Positions 36,295 through 47,890 are shown, counted from the stretch's first letter. The stretch: DNA of 64,000 bases from Cryptomeria japonica (GCF_030272615.1 NC_081405.1:19488547-19552546), one strand, 5' to 3'. The notes: generated by a model not told the origin, from the sequence alone. Translations and numbers: made by a program.

Positions 36295-37165
36295 TGTAGG
36301 GGACTCCCCTAACACAACCAAAACACATGCTCTTTTACACTATACGAGGGTTACTCCACCCAAAATTCATGCATAGCATAACAAATAAATTTCATAGAAA
36401 TTGCAAGAATAGAAATAATTGATTTTCTATTACTTCAATATAAAGAAACACAAATATTTAGAAATTGCAATGCTTAGCCTCATGGGCTTCGCCAATCCTA
36501 CAAGAAAAACTATAACTCAACTCTCATTGAAGGAGAATTCTTCTCAACTTCAAACTATCACTCCACTTTGAATGATCCACACCAATCAAGATGATCCATT
36601 CAACCTTAGATCAACTCTCAATGATTTACTCAACTCCAGATGCTTAAACTTCTATCTCAAGCCCCTATTTATAGTTCTCTTATGCCTCTTGCAATTCTCA
36701 CACTCCTAAGAGAGAAACACATGGCAATCAATAAATGCAACACATTGCCAATAGATGACCCTTCAACTTCCCCAAGAGGCCACCTAAAGATGTGTCTTTT
36801 CAATTTTCTCAAGTGGGTGCCTAAAAAGGTATCTTTTCCAATTTTTATGTAGCCATTTAATAATTATGAGTGCATGGCTCTTCCCCCTCTTTGTTCCCAC
36901 GTCCAAAAGGGTGTTTTCATAATTTTAGCATTATAAATGATAGAAAAAGGAGTCCTTTCTTGAAAATTACAATTGTCTTTACACATAGGTCACAAATATT
37001 GAATATTTTCAACCCCCTATGCCCCCTTGAACACTTTCCTAGGGACTTGGAGACCCACAAATGCTTGCACTTATTTTTATTCACCTAACCTTAACTAAAA
37101 CTTAAAATAACAATATTTTTTAGATGATGTAGGATTGCCCCACACTCCTGGATGCTCCTACATCA
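36295..37165 (-). mobile_element. Low-coding LTR element, 5' LTR (minus strand)
   Basis: Partner of 34008-34857. On the minus strand it starts TGATGTAGGAGCATCC and ends GGAGTCCCCTACA, next to the primer-binding site. No convincing target duplication flanks the pair. Confidence 0.8.
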
Positions 37166-37229
37166 CATCCCCAAAAAAATGGACCTAAAATTGTCATTTT
37201 GAAGCATATATTTATATGTATGTATATAT

Positions 37230-37275
<46 letters not shown>

Positions 37276-37714
37276 GTATGTATATGTATATAATATATAT
37301 GTATGTGTATATGTGTGTGCGTGTGTAGTCATTCTCCCGCCACCCCTACATTCCCACCGACCCCCTCCCAAAATGCCATAGAACATAGCAAAACAATGCT
37401 AAATACAAATATTTTTCCTTAGATGAGACTATTTGCTAACAGCCCTAAGCCTCCAAAATGGAAAATGTGCTTGAAAATGTATTCATGAAAAGAGACAAGG
37501 TAGAAAATTAGTTTCGACAATGAGCTTTGGCATTGGATAAAGAAAGTTTGAATCCTCTCAAGATGTACCTAATCAATAGGCTACTAGCTGAGACTTACAA
37601 TATTGAACACAAACAACAGTAGGTGGTTTAATAGTACTGTCAAAGACTCATGCCTTCAAAGGGACATGCATCTGGAAGCAATAATAAAAAGCTCCTAGAT
37701 GCCAATACCAGAAT
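37166..37714 (+). repeat. Direct duplication, copy 2, with (CA)n insert
   Basis: It matches 33512-33923 across its length. The extra bases are a microsatellite block at about 37207-37330, including (CA)n at 37231-37268. Confidence 0.85.
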
Positions 37715-37840
37715 ATTTGAGAAACTGTCTGGCTACAGTAACCGAATCCTTTCTAAAGTATACAAAGTAGCAAAAGACTTCAGAAACTCTATATTATACG
37801 GATACCTCATCATTTGTAGCTTAATAGTTAAAATGCAAAG

Positions 37841-38806
37841 TTACCCCGAGTTTCCGGGACGGGGACGGCTATATAAAATATAGGAAAAATTTAAAATATA
37901 TAGGAAAATTTCAAAATTCTAAATGTTCATATGAAAACATGGATAACGCATGCATACATACATTATATTCATATGAAAACAATAAAACACGGATATAGCA
38001 TGTGTATGATACCATGAAAAGTTGAAAACATTTTAGAATGTAAATTCTGAACATACAACATTGTTAATACTCAATAGACAATATGCAATTATGCATTCAT
38101 AAATTAGAATTTCAATTCATTCACATTGTCAATATGCATATCAATAGACTCGGAGGTTAAATTTTCCCTACTTCTATCGATGCAATTTCCCCCCATATTT
38201 TTCAACGGGGGTTTGGGGGCAGCACCCCCAAGGTGGGGTCAAGGAGCAGCGCCCCCCGAGGCCAAAAAAACTTATTCTTTAATAAAGGCGTTGGGTGTTA
38301 TTTTTCTATTGACTCGCCGAGTTTGGCGATTTTCTAATCTCTATGTCAAAATGCCCAAAGGCTACACTGCTGCCATATAGTTTCATTGTCAAAATTATGA
38401 ATTAAATTATTAAATTTAAAATTTAATTAATGTTAATCTTTTAATTTTTTTAATTTTTAATAACAATTTGAATTAATAAGGGGCCTATATTAGAAAATTT
38501 AAATAAAAAATTGAAAATACTTTTTTAATTTTTTAAATATTTTTTAAGGGCCTTAGATATGGGAGACGTTTGGCCATCCCCGGGACAGATTGGGGACATC
38601 CCAGCCGTCCCCAGACGTCCCCGCGACGTACGGATGTCCCCCAGAGCTAGGGCAGGCATCCCCCCATTTCGGGGACGTCCCCTCAAAATACAGGGCAATT
38701 TGGGGATGGGGGGAAACGTCCCCTGGCCGTCCCCAAGTCCCCGAAACGTCCCCGGAATGGGGATGGGGGTTTTCAGGTCGGGGACGCGTCCCCGGGTAAC
38801 TCTGTA
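37841..38806 (+). mobile_element. GC-rich GGGGACGTCCCC element with inverted ends (candidate)
   Basis: The left end reads agttaccccgagtttccggg then acggggacgg. The right end, inverted, reads agttacccggggacgcgtcc. The middle is AT-rich, with a 'ggggcagcacccccaaggtgggg' patch at 38215-38240. Positions 38560-38800 are packed with GGGGACGTCCCC-like palindromes in a genome that is otherwise AT-rich. I see no transposase. A related copy lies at 48233. The target duplication is unclear. Confidence 0.55.
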
Positions 38807-39485
38807 AAGTCTCAAAATCTCACCAAGACTTGTAATAATTCAGCCAATCTTAATCTTAAACACACCTAAAATAGAGTTGTTAATTAGAACTACTAGCGGA
38901 AGCTTTGGAATTCCAAAAAGATGCATTACGATTTCTACTCAAATATGTTGTTTTACATATTTATTTAAAACATTTGTTATAATATTGACATTTGCATTAA
39001 CACAGCACACACTCAGTTACACAATTCCAACCTACATGTGACATGCTGCTTAGTATAATTTGTCAATGATGTACAGTATTACTTCAAATTTGCATATGCA
39101 ATGAAAATAAAACCATTAAACAGGATGGATGAATACACAGAAGTGTTGTGGCAAACTGAGAATTTATCAAGAAGAATGTTTGGCAACTATATTTAAAAAC
39201 ATCATTCTACAAGGATTAGGACACTCCATGACTTAAGGGGTGACAAGCTCTGCATAATTTGTCCATATAATGGCCCATTTCAACAATGCAGCATATAAAT
39301 GATATATTTCATTAAAAAATAATCATGCTTTTGAATTTATATGTAGGATGGAATTTAATTCTCCTCTGATGAATTTTACATTGATGTTTGACATAATGTG
39401 TAATGTGGGTTGAGCGGAAGAAAAGTCTGCAAATGCATCTCTCAGACATACATGCAGCAAACGCATGAATGCGTGCATTTGCATG
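38807..39485. other. Low-repeat AT-rich DNA, no gene seen
   Basis: I see no transposon protein, tandem repeat or coding stretch. It may be intronic or 3' flank of the candidate host gene. Confidence 0.4.
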
Positions 39486-40596
39486 TTAAGAACCATAAAT
39501 TGCTACTCTTGTTCCAAAGAATGTATTTTTCTTAAGTTCTTTGTCTTGTGAATTGAAAATTCTGCATAATGGATGACCAAATAAATGCAGTATCAAGCTG
39601 CTTGTCATATTATTGTAGCTCATGGAGAGTAAAATCTTATCTAAATGCTCCTGTAATTCATTCAGCAGTGTGAGAAAGCTTCTTCATCAGTTAAATGTTG
39701 ATATACAAAAAACATAGCTTGAGATCAAGGGATATTTTGTAAAGAAATCCCGGTGCTTTTCATCATGCTTCAGAAGTTCCTGGTCTTCCAAACATCAATG
39801 TAATATAATATAATTATCATCTTTCACGTGTCATATTTAATCCATGTTCCTGCAAAACATGCAGGATTCAAAAGATGAACTCCCCTTCACCCTCACTCTC
39901 TTGCTTTCACAAATTTTCCCAATAATAGCAAGCAAGCTTGCTAGCATTTGTGCATTTGTGTGTAATATAATAAATATGGATACACACACAATTCATATTG
40001 TTTGCAAGAATCTTGTCTTCCAGACGAAAGAATGCTAGTTCTTTACCTTGAGATGAAAGATATATGCTACTGTGTCCATCAAATTAAGCAATGAACATCT
40101 AAAAAATAAAATGCTATGGTTCTGAAAATTCCAATTTGAGTCACTGCATTGATAATGAAGGAAAAACAGAAACACATAAGGAAACATCCAAATCTAGACA
40201 GGTTTACAGGTTCACCGCATAATTTGAGATTTCGCAGCTTGTAACTCTTCTTGTGGTATAAGTGACAAGAACTTGTCAATCTGTTCCCTGGCAGCCTGGT
40301 TTTACCCCACAAAGCATGATCACAATCAAGCATTTTGGCGATATTAAGTCATCAAGTTGTAGCTAACATTATTAACTTGAAGATGAAAGTAACTGGATAG
40401 CAAGTTCGAGCCTTTCTCAATATTTACTACTTACAAACAATGAATTACCTGGATTGACTTGAGACTGAATTTTAAGAAGTCCAATCTGCAACCATATTAT
40501 ATTCCAGTTATAGATAATGCTGTTTAATTCTGCTGCATAAATAAGTTGCAACTTGAACCCTGTCCTTTCTTCTAACACATATTCATGCACATTTTC
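39486..40596 (-). CDS. Candidate host gene fragment, short exons on the minus strand (unrecognised protein)
   Basis: Six exon-like blocks keep one reading phase across five canonical-looking introns: 40596-40559 (ENVHEYVLEERT; donor GG|GTTC); 40485-40449 (TTGCAG acceptor; LDFLKFSLKSIQ; CAG|GTAATT donor); 40295-40216 (AAREQIDKFLSLIPQEELQ, AAKSQIM; GCG|GTGAAC); 40098-40047 (T-rich TTTTTTAG acceptor; LLNLMDTVAYIFHLK; AAG|GTAAAG); 39779-39714 (LLKHDEKHRDFFTKYPLIS; TAT|GTTTTT); and 39650 (TTACAG acceptor; EHLDKILLSMSYNNM) running open to a stop at 39486-39488. The first block's acceptor position reads TG instead of AG, so the gene may be damaged or that border wrong. I do not recognise the protein. 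Upstream exons were not found; they could lie beyond the elements at higher coordinates. The phase agreement and splice sites argue for reality, but the exons are short. Confidence 0.42.
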
Positions 40597-41320
40597 CAGC
40601 AGAAAAATAACAATGAAGAAAAATCACAAATCCAACTGGTGCGGGAAGAAGTCTCAAGGAAATGGCACAAACATGACATTTTTATAAAAGAATATTCAAC
40701 GTTAGTAATAAATAATATTATTAGTGTCAAGAACATCTCCTAGCAGCTACCTTTACATGAAAAATGGGAGAAAGATAAAGCAGAAAATTAGAAGAGGACA
40801 TGACTGAAGCAGGCAGTTTTGTGCCAGATGTCTAAGCTAGATGATGCATCTGTAGAGCTCTAAAGTTTAGGAAAGTGTATAAGGATACGATGATCTATAT
40901 AATTCCAGGCTGTTTTAGCTGCAGTTTACTGGGGTGCATTTTTTCTTAGCATATTCTAAAATTCTTAATATTCTTTTCCTGAGGTTGCATTTTTGGACGC
41001 GTGGAGATAAATTTTCAGAATAGTCCGCCAAAAAATTGTAATCAGTTATGTTCTTCATCAGTAAAACAAATGTTTTGTTATCCAACTTAATTATGTTATT
41101 TATTATTGCATTTTTAGATTTTCTAGTATAGTACTCAAATTTTAAGTTATGAATGGTTTGGTCAATGGTTATTAATTATGTTGTTTATCAGCAGTAAGAG
41201 TTCTTTGAATAGCTTCTATTCTATTAAGAACATCTTGTTAATAATGCTACAGAATAGCCAGCTCTTACTTGTTTAGGTATCCAATAATGACTTTTTGGTT
41301 GTTCTTTATAGCCTGCAAGT
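40597..41320. other. Low-repeat AT-rich DNA, no gene seen
   Basis: No supportable coding or element border. It would be intronic to, or upstream of, the minus-strand exon series. Confidence 0.4.
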
Positions 41321-41329
41321 TGCTTAGCA

Positions 41330-41560
41330 TCTGCCCTTACTGAGGTGTTTAAAACTTAATTGTGATGCAAGAGCATCTCAATGGTCGAGCAATCTTTCAT
41401 TGCCCAAAAACAAATTTTTGGTTTTCCTTGTGTTTTGCAATATTTTGAAGTTCCAGTTAAAGGTTGTTTCTGTGGTCCAGCAGTACATTGCATCAAGCCT
41501 ACTTGAGATCCTACAGGAATGTGAAGCCTTTTGGATGAACCCATGTTGAAGTGTGCTGAG
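41330..41560 (+). repeat. Old direct repeat, copy 1
   Basis: A stretch with 'gcatcaagcctacttgagatcctacaggaa' like wording and 'aagccttttggatgaaccca' resembles 47690-47890 in the same order and orientation. These may be two decayed LTR fragments of one old element. Confidence 0.5.
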
Positions 41561-42509
41561 TAACGCACTTGAGAGGAGTAATGCCATAAGAGACAATGCA
41601 CATTGGGAGTTGCCAAGCCTGCAACAAGGTTTTGTTTGGAGGAGTGGGCAGAAGTAGAGAGCTACAGAACAATCTTTGGAAGTTGGTAATGCAATAGAGG
41701 AACACTTGGCAAAGGGACAAGTTGGGGTTGCATTGGCTCAGGAGGAAACATAACGGGAACAACCCATGTCTGAGGAGATCCTTGGAAAGGATGTTACTGA
41801 AGTTGTTCGAAAAGGAGTAACTAGTTGGAGAAAGAAAGAAAAAATTAAAGAAAGAAATATTGAACCTTTGGATCCAAGGGGAAGGCATGGATATAGTTTG
41901 CATTAGTGCCAGTGGGCATAAGAAGACTGGGAGGAGGTCATAAATGATTGCACATAGATGAAGAAAATAAGGAAAGAAGAGAAGAAATCTCAACTAGAGG
42001 AGGATGGCACATGGTGAATTCAGACCCACCAAAAGATGGAACAAATAAGTAAAGAAGGAAAACTAAGGGTTAGTTGTGACGATTGAGGGATTAACCAAGA
42101 TAAACGAGGTAAGTTGGATATCAATAGTTGTTGATTAGGGAATAAAAATTCCAATGGAGATTGTGAAAGGAGTTGTATTTCTGAAGCATGAGTTGGTTGC
42201 TAATGAGGAAGATGTGATCTTGAAGCAAAAGGTCAAGGGTGAATGAAGGTAGTAGTCTAATGGAGAACTATAATGATATTTATTGGGATTTATACTACAA
42301 ATTGCACCAAGAGGAGAGGAGATGAAGCATTGGAAGAAAGTGGATGCAAATATACTGGAAAAATTATGTCACAAGGAGCGATGGAAAAGCAAATGGAGGT
42401 GGTGGATGGATTATGATGGACAAAGATCGACAAAAGGGAAGGGAGTGATGTCCAAAACTTAGTGGAGGAGGACATGATATGACCTAGCTATATGTGGAAA
42501 GAGGTGGAG
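41561..42509 (+). other. Probable internal remnant between old repeats, no gene recognised
   Basis: Purine-rich plus strand with many GGAG/AGGA runs. Long minus-strand open reading here (41993-41511) is Phe/Leu/Ser-rich, as expected by composition, and I do not call it a gene. Confidence 0.4.
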
Positions 42510-43284
42510 GAATATGTAATGTCCCCTACTAGGTTTAGGCCTGTTTTAACCATAACTAATCTATCTCAACATACTTATGACCTAAACTAAATCAATGAGG
42601 AGACAATAATATCTTAACATGAATCAAATCAGTGATATTCCATAGTTCAATCAATTAATTTATTAATAAGTAACTTGCCCATTTATCATACATCCATAAT
42701 TCATAATGCAAATGTCAAACTTTGTTTCTACTTCAGTTGCAAGGAAGAAGAGGATGTGAATGTTACCAAAGCGTTTAGATACCAAATACAATAGGTTCCC
42801 TCAAAGTTTACGGATCCAAGCCCTTACCCTATCTTGGGACCCTATCCCTCAACGTTCTCGGTGTTGTCCTCATTTTTGTTTTCAAAAATGAAGGACCATT
42901 ACATGAAATTTTTGTGAAAAAATGAAAAAAATTACTCTATGGCACGCTTCTCGAGGCAGAATTTCGACTAATCCTTGGATTGGCTTAATCCTCAGTCCAT
43001 CCTCGAACTACGTTTCGAATTTCGTCAAATTCTGGGTTTGTTTGCTATGTCTTTCCTTCAATTTCGGGTTTTAAAATCTCGATTGCACGTGGAGAATTTT
43101 CTTCAAACTGCAAGTTTTAATGATATTCATTGTTTTGGTCTTTGTAGGGGAATTTTTGACTTATTACATGTGCACTTTTATTTAAAAGATGTTACTTGTA
43201 ATTTGTTTTAAATTTCCCCTTTGTTGTTTTTATCTTTTTATTGTTTTTTGGTCATTTTTAGTTAAAATAGGGATTTTTTGGCTC

Positions 43285-43790
43285 AACTGCAAGTAAACTT
43301 GCAGTTTGGTCAAAAAACCCCTACTTTAATGGTTTTCACATGTAATAGGGATTTTAAATCCCCATTACATATGTGCAAGTAAACTTGCAGTTTGGTGAAA
43401 AAACCCCTACTTTAATGGTTTTTGCATGTAATAGGGATTTTAAATCCCCATTACATATGTGCAAGCAAGTATAACTTGTTGTAGGGATTTTATTTCCCAT
43501 TTACAAGTATTTAAAACTTGCAGTTTGCTCCAAAAAACCCGATTTTGCCTTGTAAGTGAAAAAGTGACAATTTAAAACTTGCACTTTGGTCCAAAAAACC
43601 CGATTTTGCTCATAAAGTGCATTTTTGACATTTTAAACTTGCTATTTGGCCAAAAAATCCCGATTTTGCCTAACATGTTGAAAAAGTGAAATTTTAAACT
43701 TGTCATATCCTCCAAAAAACCCGATTTTCATTGTTTCATACATTTTAAACTTGCTATTTGTTCCAAAAAACCCGAATTGCAAGGAAAAAC
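43285..43790 (+). repeat. Tandem repeats in U3 of the 3.5-kb LTR
   Basis: Two ~91-bp units (acttgcagtttggt...cccctactttaatgg...) carry the near-palindrome gggattttaaatccc. They are followed by about five ~60-bp units beginning aacttgc..tttgg.ccaaaaaacccgatttt. Confidence 0.85.
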
Positions 43791-45533
43791 ATGTTTTTTG
43801 AAGATTTTTAGCAAATTTTTGTGGAGATTTTTTGGGAGATAGAAGGCGTTTTGGATTCCTTCCTATTTCCATGCATTTTTAGACACATGGAGGTTAAGTT
43901 TGCTGGTTTTTAGGTTTATAACAGCAAACACGTTTTTGCTAAAAAACCACGTTTTTCTTCATTAAAAATGCCACGAATCAGCAATGTTATGAATCGTTTT
44001 GGCTTGGTATGCTAAGGTATTGAGGTTAGAAAGAGTCTTGGCCATTTTCCATGCCATTTCTCATGCATTTGCTGCCACGTTTTTCAGTTTTTGCCATTTT
44101 TTCAAAAACGTGGCTAGGGTTTTGGAATACGGTTAATTTCTTTTTAAGAGATATTCTTCTTTATTTCAAAGATTGATTATCTTTTGGAGAGGCATTTTCA
44201 CATTGGAGCAAGGTAAGATTTATTTTCTTGTTTCTTTTTTCTTGTTTTCTTGTTTTTTTTTCTTTCTAGTTGTAAATTTGTAAATGGTTGGTTCTTCCCC
44301 AAAAATCAGATTTTGTGAGAGAGATTTTTCCTTTTGTAAAGCAATTTTAGAATTGCATTGTTCTTCCCCATTTTCCCTCTTTACTTGTATTCGGGATTTT
44401 AAATTCCGATTACAAGTTGGATGAAAATCATTGTTCTTCCCTTATGGATAAAAGATTTAACCATCTTTTTTTTGAAATCCGGGTTGCAAGTTGAAAGTTC
44501 TTCCCATTTTTGCATTGGCAAAGTTCCAAGTGATCTTCTTGAAATTCATTTTTACCTATCCGCTTCCAATTCCCTCATCCGTACATACCAATTCATCCAC
44601 TCATTTCACACCTTCATTCATTTTCCCCATTTAAAGTCTACTTGCAGTCAGCCATCTAGAACCCGAAATTGGTCCAAAATGCACTCAAAAAAACACTTGA
44701 AAATGAGTTTTAAAGGTCCAATTACAAGTGCAAACTTGTAGTTACCCATTACACATATGAAGTTGCATGTTTGTTCCCACATTTGCAAGTTAATGCTCTT
44801 GTTTTCCCCACACATGTAATGCAACTTCCAAAACCCGAAATTCACTAGTGAGCCCGTTTTTGCATCAATTTCTCTCTTCCCTTGTCAGTCCGGTTTGCAC
44901 ACACGATCTACCAAATCAATGGATTAAGGCATGGGCCTTATTTTGCAAGCAAATTTCAAGAATGAAGGATGATACAAAGAAGAAATACAACAACAATTCA
45001 TGGTTGAGAGCATAAAATGCTTTCAAGACAAAGATGGTCATGACATGAAAAGAGGAAGGCAGCCCGTTCCCTCTTGAAAAGCTAGTATTACCCCAAGCAA
45101 GAAGACAAGGATGCAAGTTCCCGTTCCGGTTCAAGATGTCTTTACCAATCTAGAATACTTCAAGTTCTAGCATCCTGAAGCGACATGAAGATCATCACAG
45201 ACAAAGGATGATGCAGTTAGAGTCGTGTCTTTAGACACATGGAATAGTTTTAGTTATGCATTTGTAATTTCATTTTGACAAGTTACATGTAAAAATATTT
45301 TTTGTAAAATGCAAGTTACACATTACTTGCACTTTTGTAATTACATGTAAGACAACTACAAGTTGTGTCCGATTAGGACTGTAGTTGGAATAAGTCTTAG
45401 TTAGTTGGAGTAACTCTTAGTTAGTTAATGAAGTCTCAGTTAGTTATTGAATGAGTCTTGGTGGTTGAGAGAATCTCTCAAGTTAGTTAGGATCCTCCCA
45501 CCTTTTTCTCAAGGCTCCTCTTCTATAAATACT

Positions 45534-45540
45534 GGAGGAG
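45534..45540 (+). promoter_or_regulatory. TATA box of the 3.5-kb LTR
   Basis: TATAAAT in the context ttctataaatactggagg, with pyrimidine-rich DNA before it and the repeated leader motif after it. Confidence 0.6.
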
Positions 45541-45599
45541 TCTATTGTAATATTTATCTTTTTGAAAGCAAGCAAAAACTCTGCCAAATTTACAGCAAG

Positions 45600-46064
45600 A
45601 AGTCTTTGAGCTTATGTATGTGAATTGAAGGTTTTGAAGAATAAGAAAGAAGGATTACTCAAGTTTTGAGTCTTTGAACTACATGTTTGAGTTTGAATCT
45701 TTTTATTTCTTCTATGCAAAGTGTTTCTAAAGGAGCTTAGTCCAATCTGATTTGAAGTCTTTGAGCTGCAAGTAGAGAAGATTAATTAAAATAGGAAACC
45801 CTCTTGAAGGAGCAGCAAGTCTTTGAGCTTGTGTCTATTCTTGAGGAAAAATTACTGTTTGACAAGAAATAGCAGCAAGTCTTTGAGCTTGCATTAGTTC
45901 TTGTCTTTGTGTTAAAAGAATAGATTATTTCAGTCTTTGAGCTGTTATCTTTTATTCGTTGTAAAATTTAGTATAGCAAAGGGTAGATAGGACTTCCAAT
46001 AGTCAAGTCTTTGAACTTGATATTGCTGTCCCGTCCCGAAGGAAGTGACGGAAGTCTTTGCGCT
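45600..46064 (+). repeat. AGTCTTTGAGCTT motif array in the LTR leader
   Basis: Eight copies at 45601, 45669, 45756, 45818, 45878, 45932, 46006 and 46053, spaced 47-87 bp. Flanking sequence is not strongly repeated, so only the 12-14-bp core is kept. Confidence 0.85.
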
Positions 46065-46599
46065 TTCAGGAAACTTCATTTCCTTTCTCTCATTTCACTT
46101 GAAAGTAGTTACTGTTGTTCGTTTTCAATCGCTATCCTTTTCTGTGAAGAGAAAAGGATATTGTCTTTCTTGAAGAAAGAAGGAAGACTGCTGTCCCATC
46201 CTGTTTTTATTTCAGTTTTAGTTAGATAGGGGGAGCCTTCCCTTAATTAGGAGAGTTTTTACTCATGTGTTGTGGTTGAAACCACAATTTTGTATATTTC
46301 CCCCAAATGTACAAAATTTTCAACCAACACTCGGGATGCTGATCCTCACCCTCTCTTGGGAATCATCTTATTGTCTAGATTTAGACTACCCCTCTTTGGA
46401 AACATCTCAATTCCCAACTTCTTAAACAATGACAATAGTCACGAGAATTATATATAAACATATTATTCTTACTGTTTATTACCTTATGAGCTCTTTCCGA
46501 TTTACAATATAATGTTGCTATTTATCTGATATTCACTTTAAGAGTTCTTCTGATGTATATTCTAATATATATTTGTATGATTAATATATATATATTAAT

Positions 46600-46689
46600 T
46601 TATTTATAGATATTATTATTATATATAACTGCAGAGCGGTTTCCAAAAGATATTAAATTAATTATAATTATTATATTATTATCTTTGTT

Positions 46690-46768
<79 letters not shown>

Positions 46769-46865
46769 TTTATAGATATTATTATTATATATAACTGCAG
46801 AACAGTTTTCAAAAGATATTATATTAATTATAATTATTATATTATTATCTTTGTTTATATTATGA
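46600..46865 (+). repeat. Duplicated ~93-bp unit around a (TA)n tract
   Basis: The stretch from 'tttatagatattattattat' to 'atctttgtttatatta' occurs at about 46603-46695 and again at about 46769-46862. It is separated by a pure TA run (about 46695-46765). Confidence 0.9.
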
Positions 46866-47689
46866 TATTCTGCCTAAGAACATTACCGGCTTCATATATT
46901 AAGCATACATATTAATTGTATCCCTATGCATACCACCCAAAACAAGGATGTGACTGCCCGTAACTTAATAATAATTCTGAAAGAATTCTTTCCATGTTCT
47001 TTTCTTATTTTTCCCTTTTCCTATCTCTGCCGGAGTGGTTTTGATCCCACAGTAGGGAGTACAACCTTCCTCTCTTTTTATATCTTTTTTTTTTCTTCTT
47101 ATCGTTTTATCCTGCTGTGTCCCCCTTTTACTCTACTCCCCTCCCTTTTGTATACCTTATTCGATGCCAAAAGGGAGAGTCACCTACCATGTGAAAGGAG
47201 GTGACCGTGGGGTCCTCAAAGGATCGGGCCCCACTAAACATTTCATATCTAATAAATATTAATTAATGGATAATATTACTCATTAATAAATATAATTAAT
47301 ATTAATTATTTAATAATATTTGTTAATAAATATAATTAATATTAATTAATTGATAATAATACTTATTAATAAATATAATTAAATAATTAGTTTTTTATTG
47401 TTAAATTTATTTCATATTCAAATTAATATTAAGTTATTTATTAATTAATAATTTAATAATAAGTTAACTGCTATTCTTATATTACAGGATGACATGGCTG
47501 GTTCACTCATATCAATGAACTCATAATTAAATAATTAACATATAAGTTATTATTTGATAATATGGGGGATATCACAGAATATCAAAATTCTTTTGAGGCA
47601 CCTTTATCAAGTGATGGGGCACATTGAGGTTGAGATGCAACTGAAGGAGCAGTTCTACCACTTAGCATTTATTTGTGAATATTAAGCTC

Positions 47690-47890
47690 ACAAATATTTC
47701 ACCTAAGGTGTTTGAGGCAAAAGCACCTCAAGGGTCTTGCCGTCTTGCATCTCAAAAGAACAGTTTTTTGAAGTTTTGGTTGGAGGCTGATTTCACAGTT
47801 CTAGCAGTTCATTCCATCAAGCCTGGTTAAGATCCCATAGAAACACAAAGCCTTTCAGATGAGTCTGTGTTGCCACAAAGTACAGAGGCT
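47690..47890 (+). repeat. Old direct repeat, copy 2
   Basis: Diverged match to 41330-41560 (see there). Sequence from 47891 to about 48229 shows nothing I can support. Confidence 0.5.

Larger units (their letters stand above)
42862..46329 (+). mobile_element. Nested 3.5-kb LTR-like element, TSD ctcgg
   Basis: It starts TGTTGTCCTC and ends TTCAACCAACA, with terminal tgttg/caaca inversion. ctcgg flanks it at 42857-42861 and 46330-46334. No protein domain or inner LTR pair is visible. A TATA box TATAAAT at 45534-45540 precedes an apparent transcript leader, so the whole unit looks like one very long solo LTR with a 2.7-kb U3 and ~0.8-kb R/U5. Confidence 0.85.
42515..47576 (-). mobile_element. 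Solo LTR (interrupted), TSD gaata
   Basis: The outer ends are TGTAATGTCCCC (42515) and GGGGGATATCACA (47576). Directly outside are gaata at 42510-42514 and gaata at 47577-47581. Subtracting the nested 3468-bp element and its 5-bp duplication leaves about 1.59 kb, similar to the related solo LTR at 53151-54614. Strand is given relative to that copy; absolute orientation is uncertain. Confidence 0.85.

Noticed and set aside
36640-37088. Short open frames in the 36.3-37.2 kb LTR
   Set aside because: They lie inside the LTR, and matching frames in the partner LTR at 34.0-34.9 kb are not kept.
37795-37850. A tRNA-like phrase (catttgtagcttaatagttaaaatgcaa)
   Set aside because: It resembles a tRNA D-arm start, but no matching acceptor, anticodon or T arms can be folded, and a repeat border follows at once.
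38525-38815. Overlapping Pro/Gly/Arg-rich open frames on both strands
   Set aside because: They arise from GGGGACGTCCCC palindromes, have no start context or domain, and read open on both strands because of the repeat.
41511-41993. A 160-codon minus-strand gene
   Set aside because: Phe/Leu/Ser-rich composition follows from the purine-rich plus strand; no domain, and the region looks like the interior of an old element.
46600-46915. Ile/Tyr repeat proteins around 46.7 kb
   Set aside because: They are translations of the (TA)n tract.
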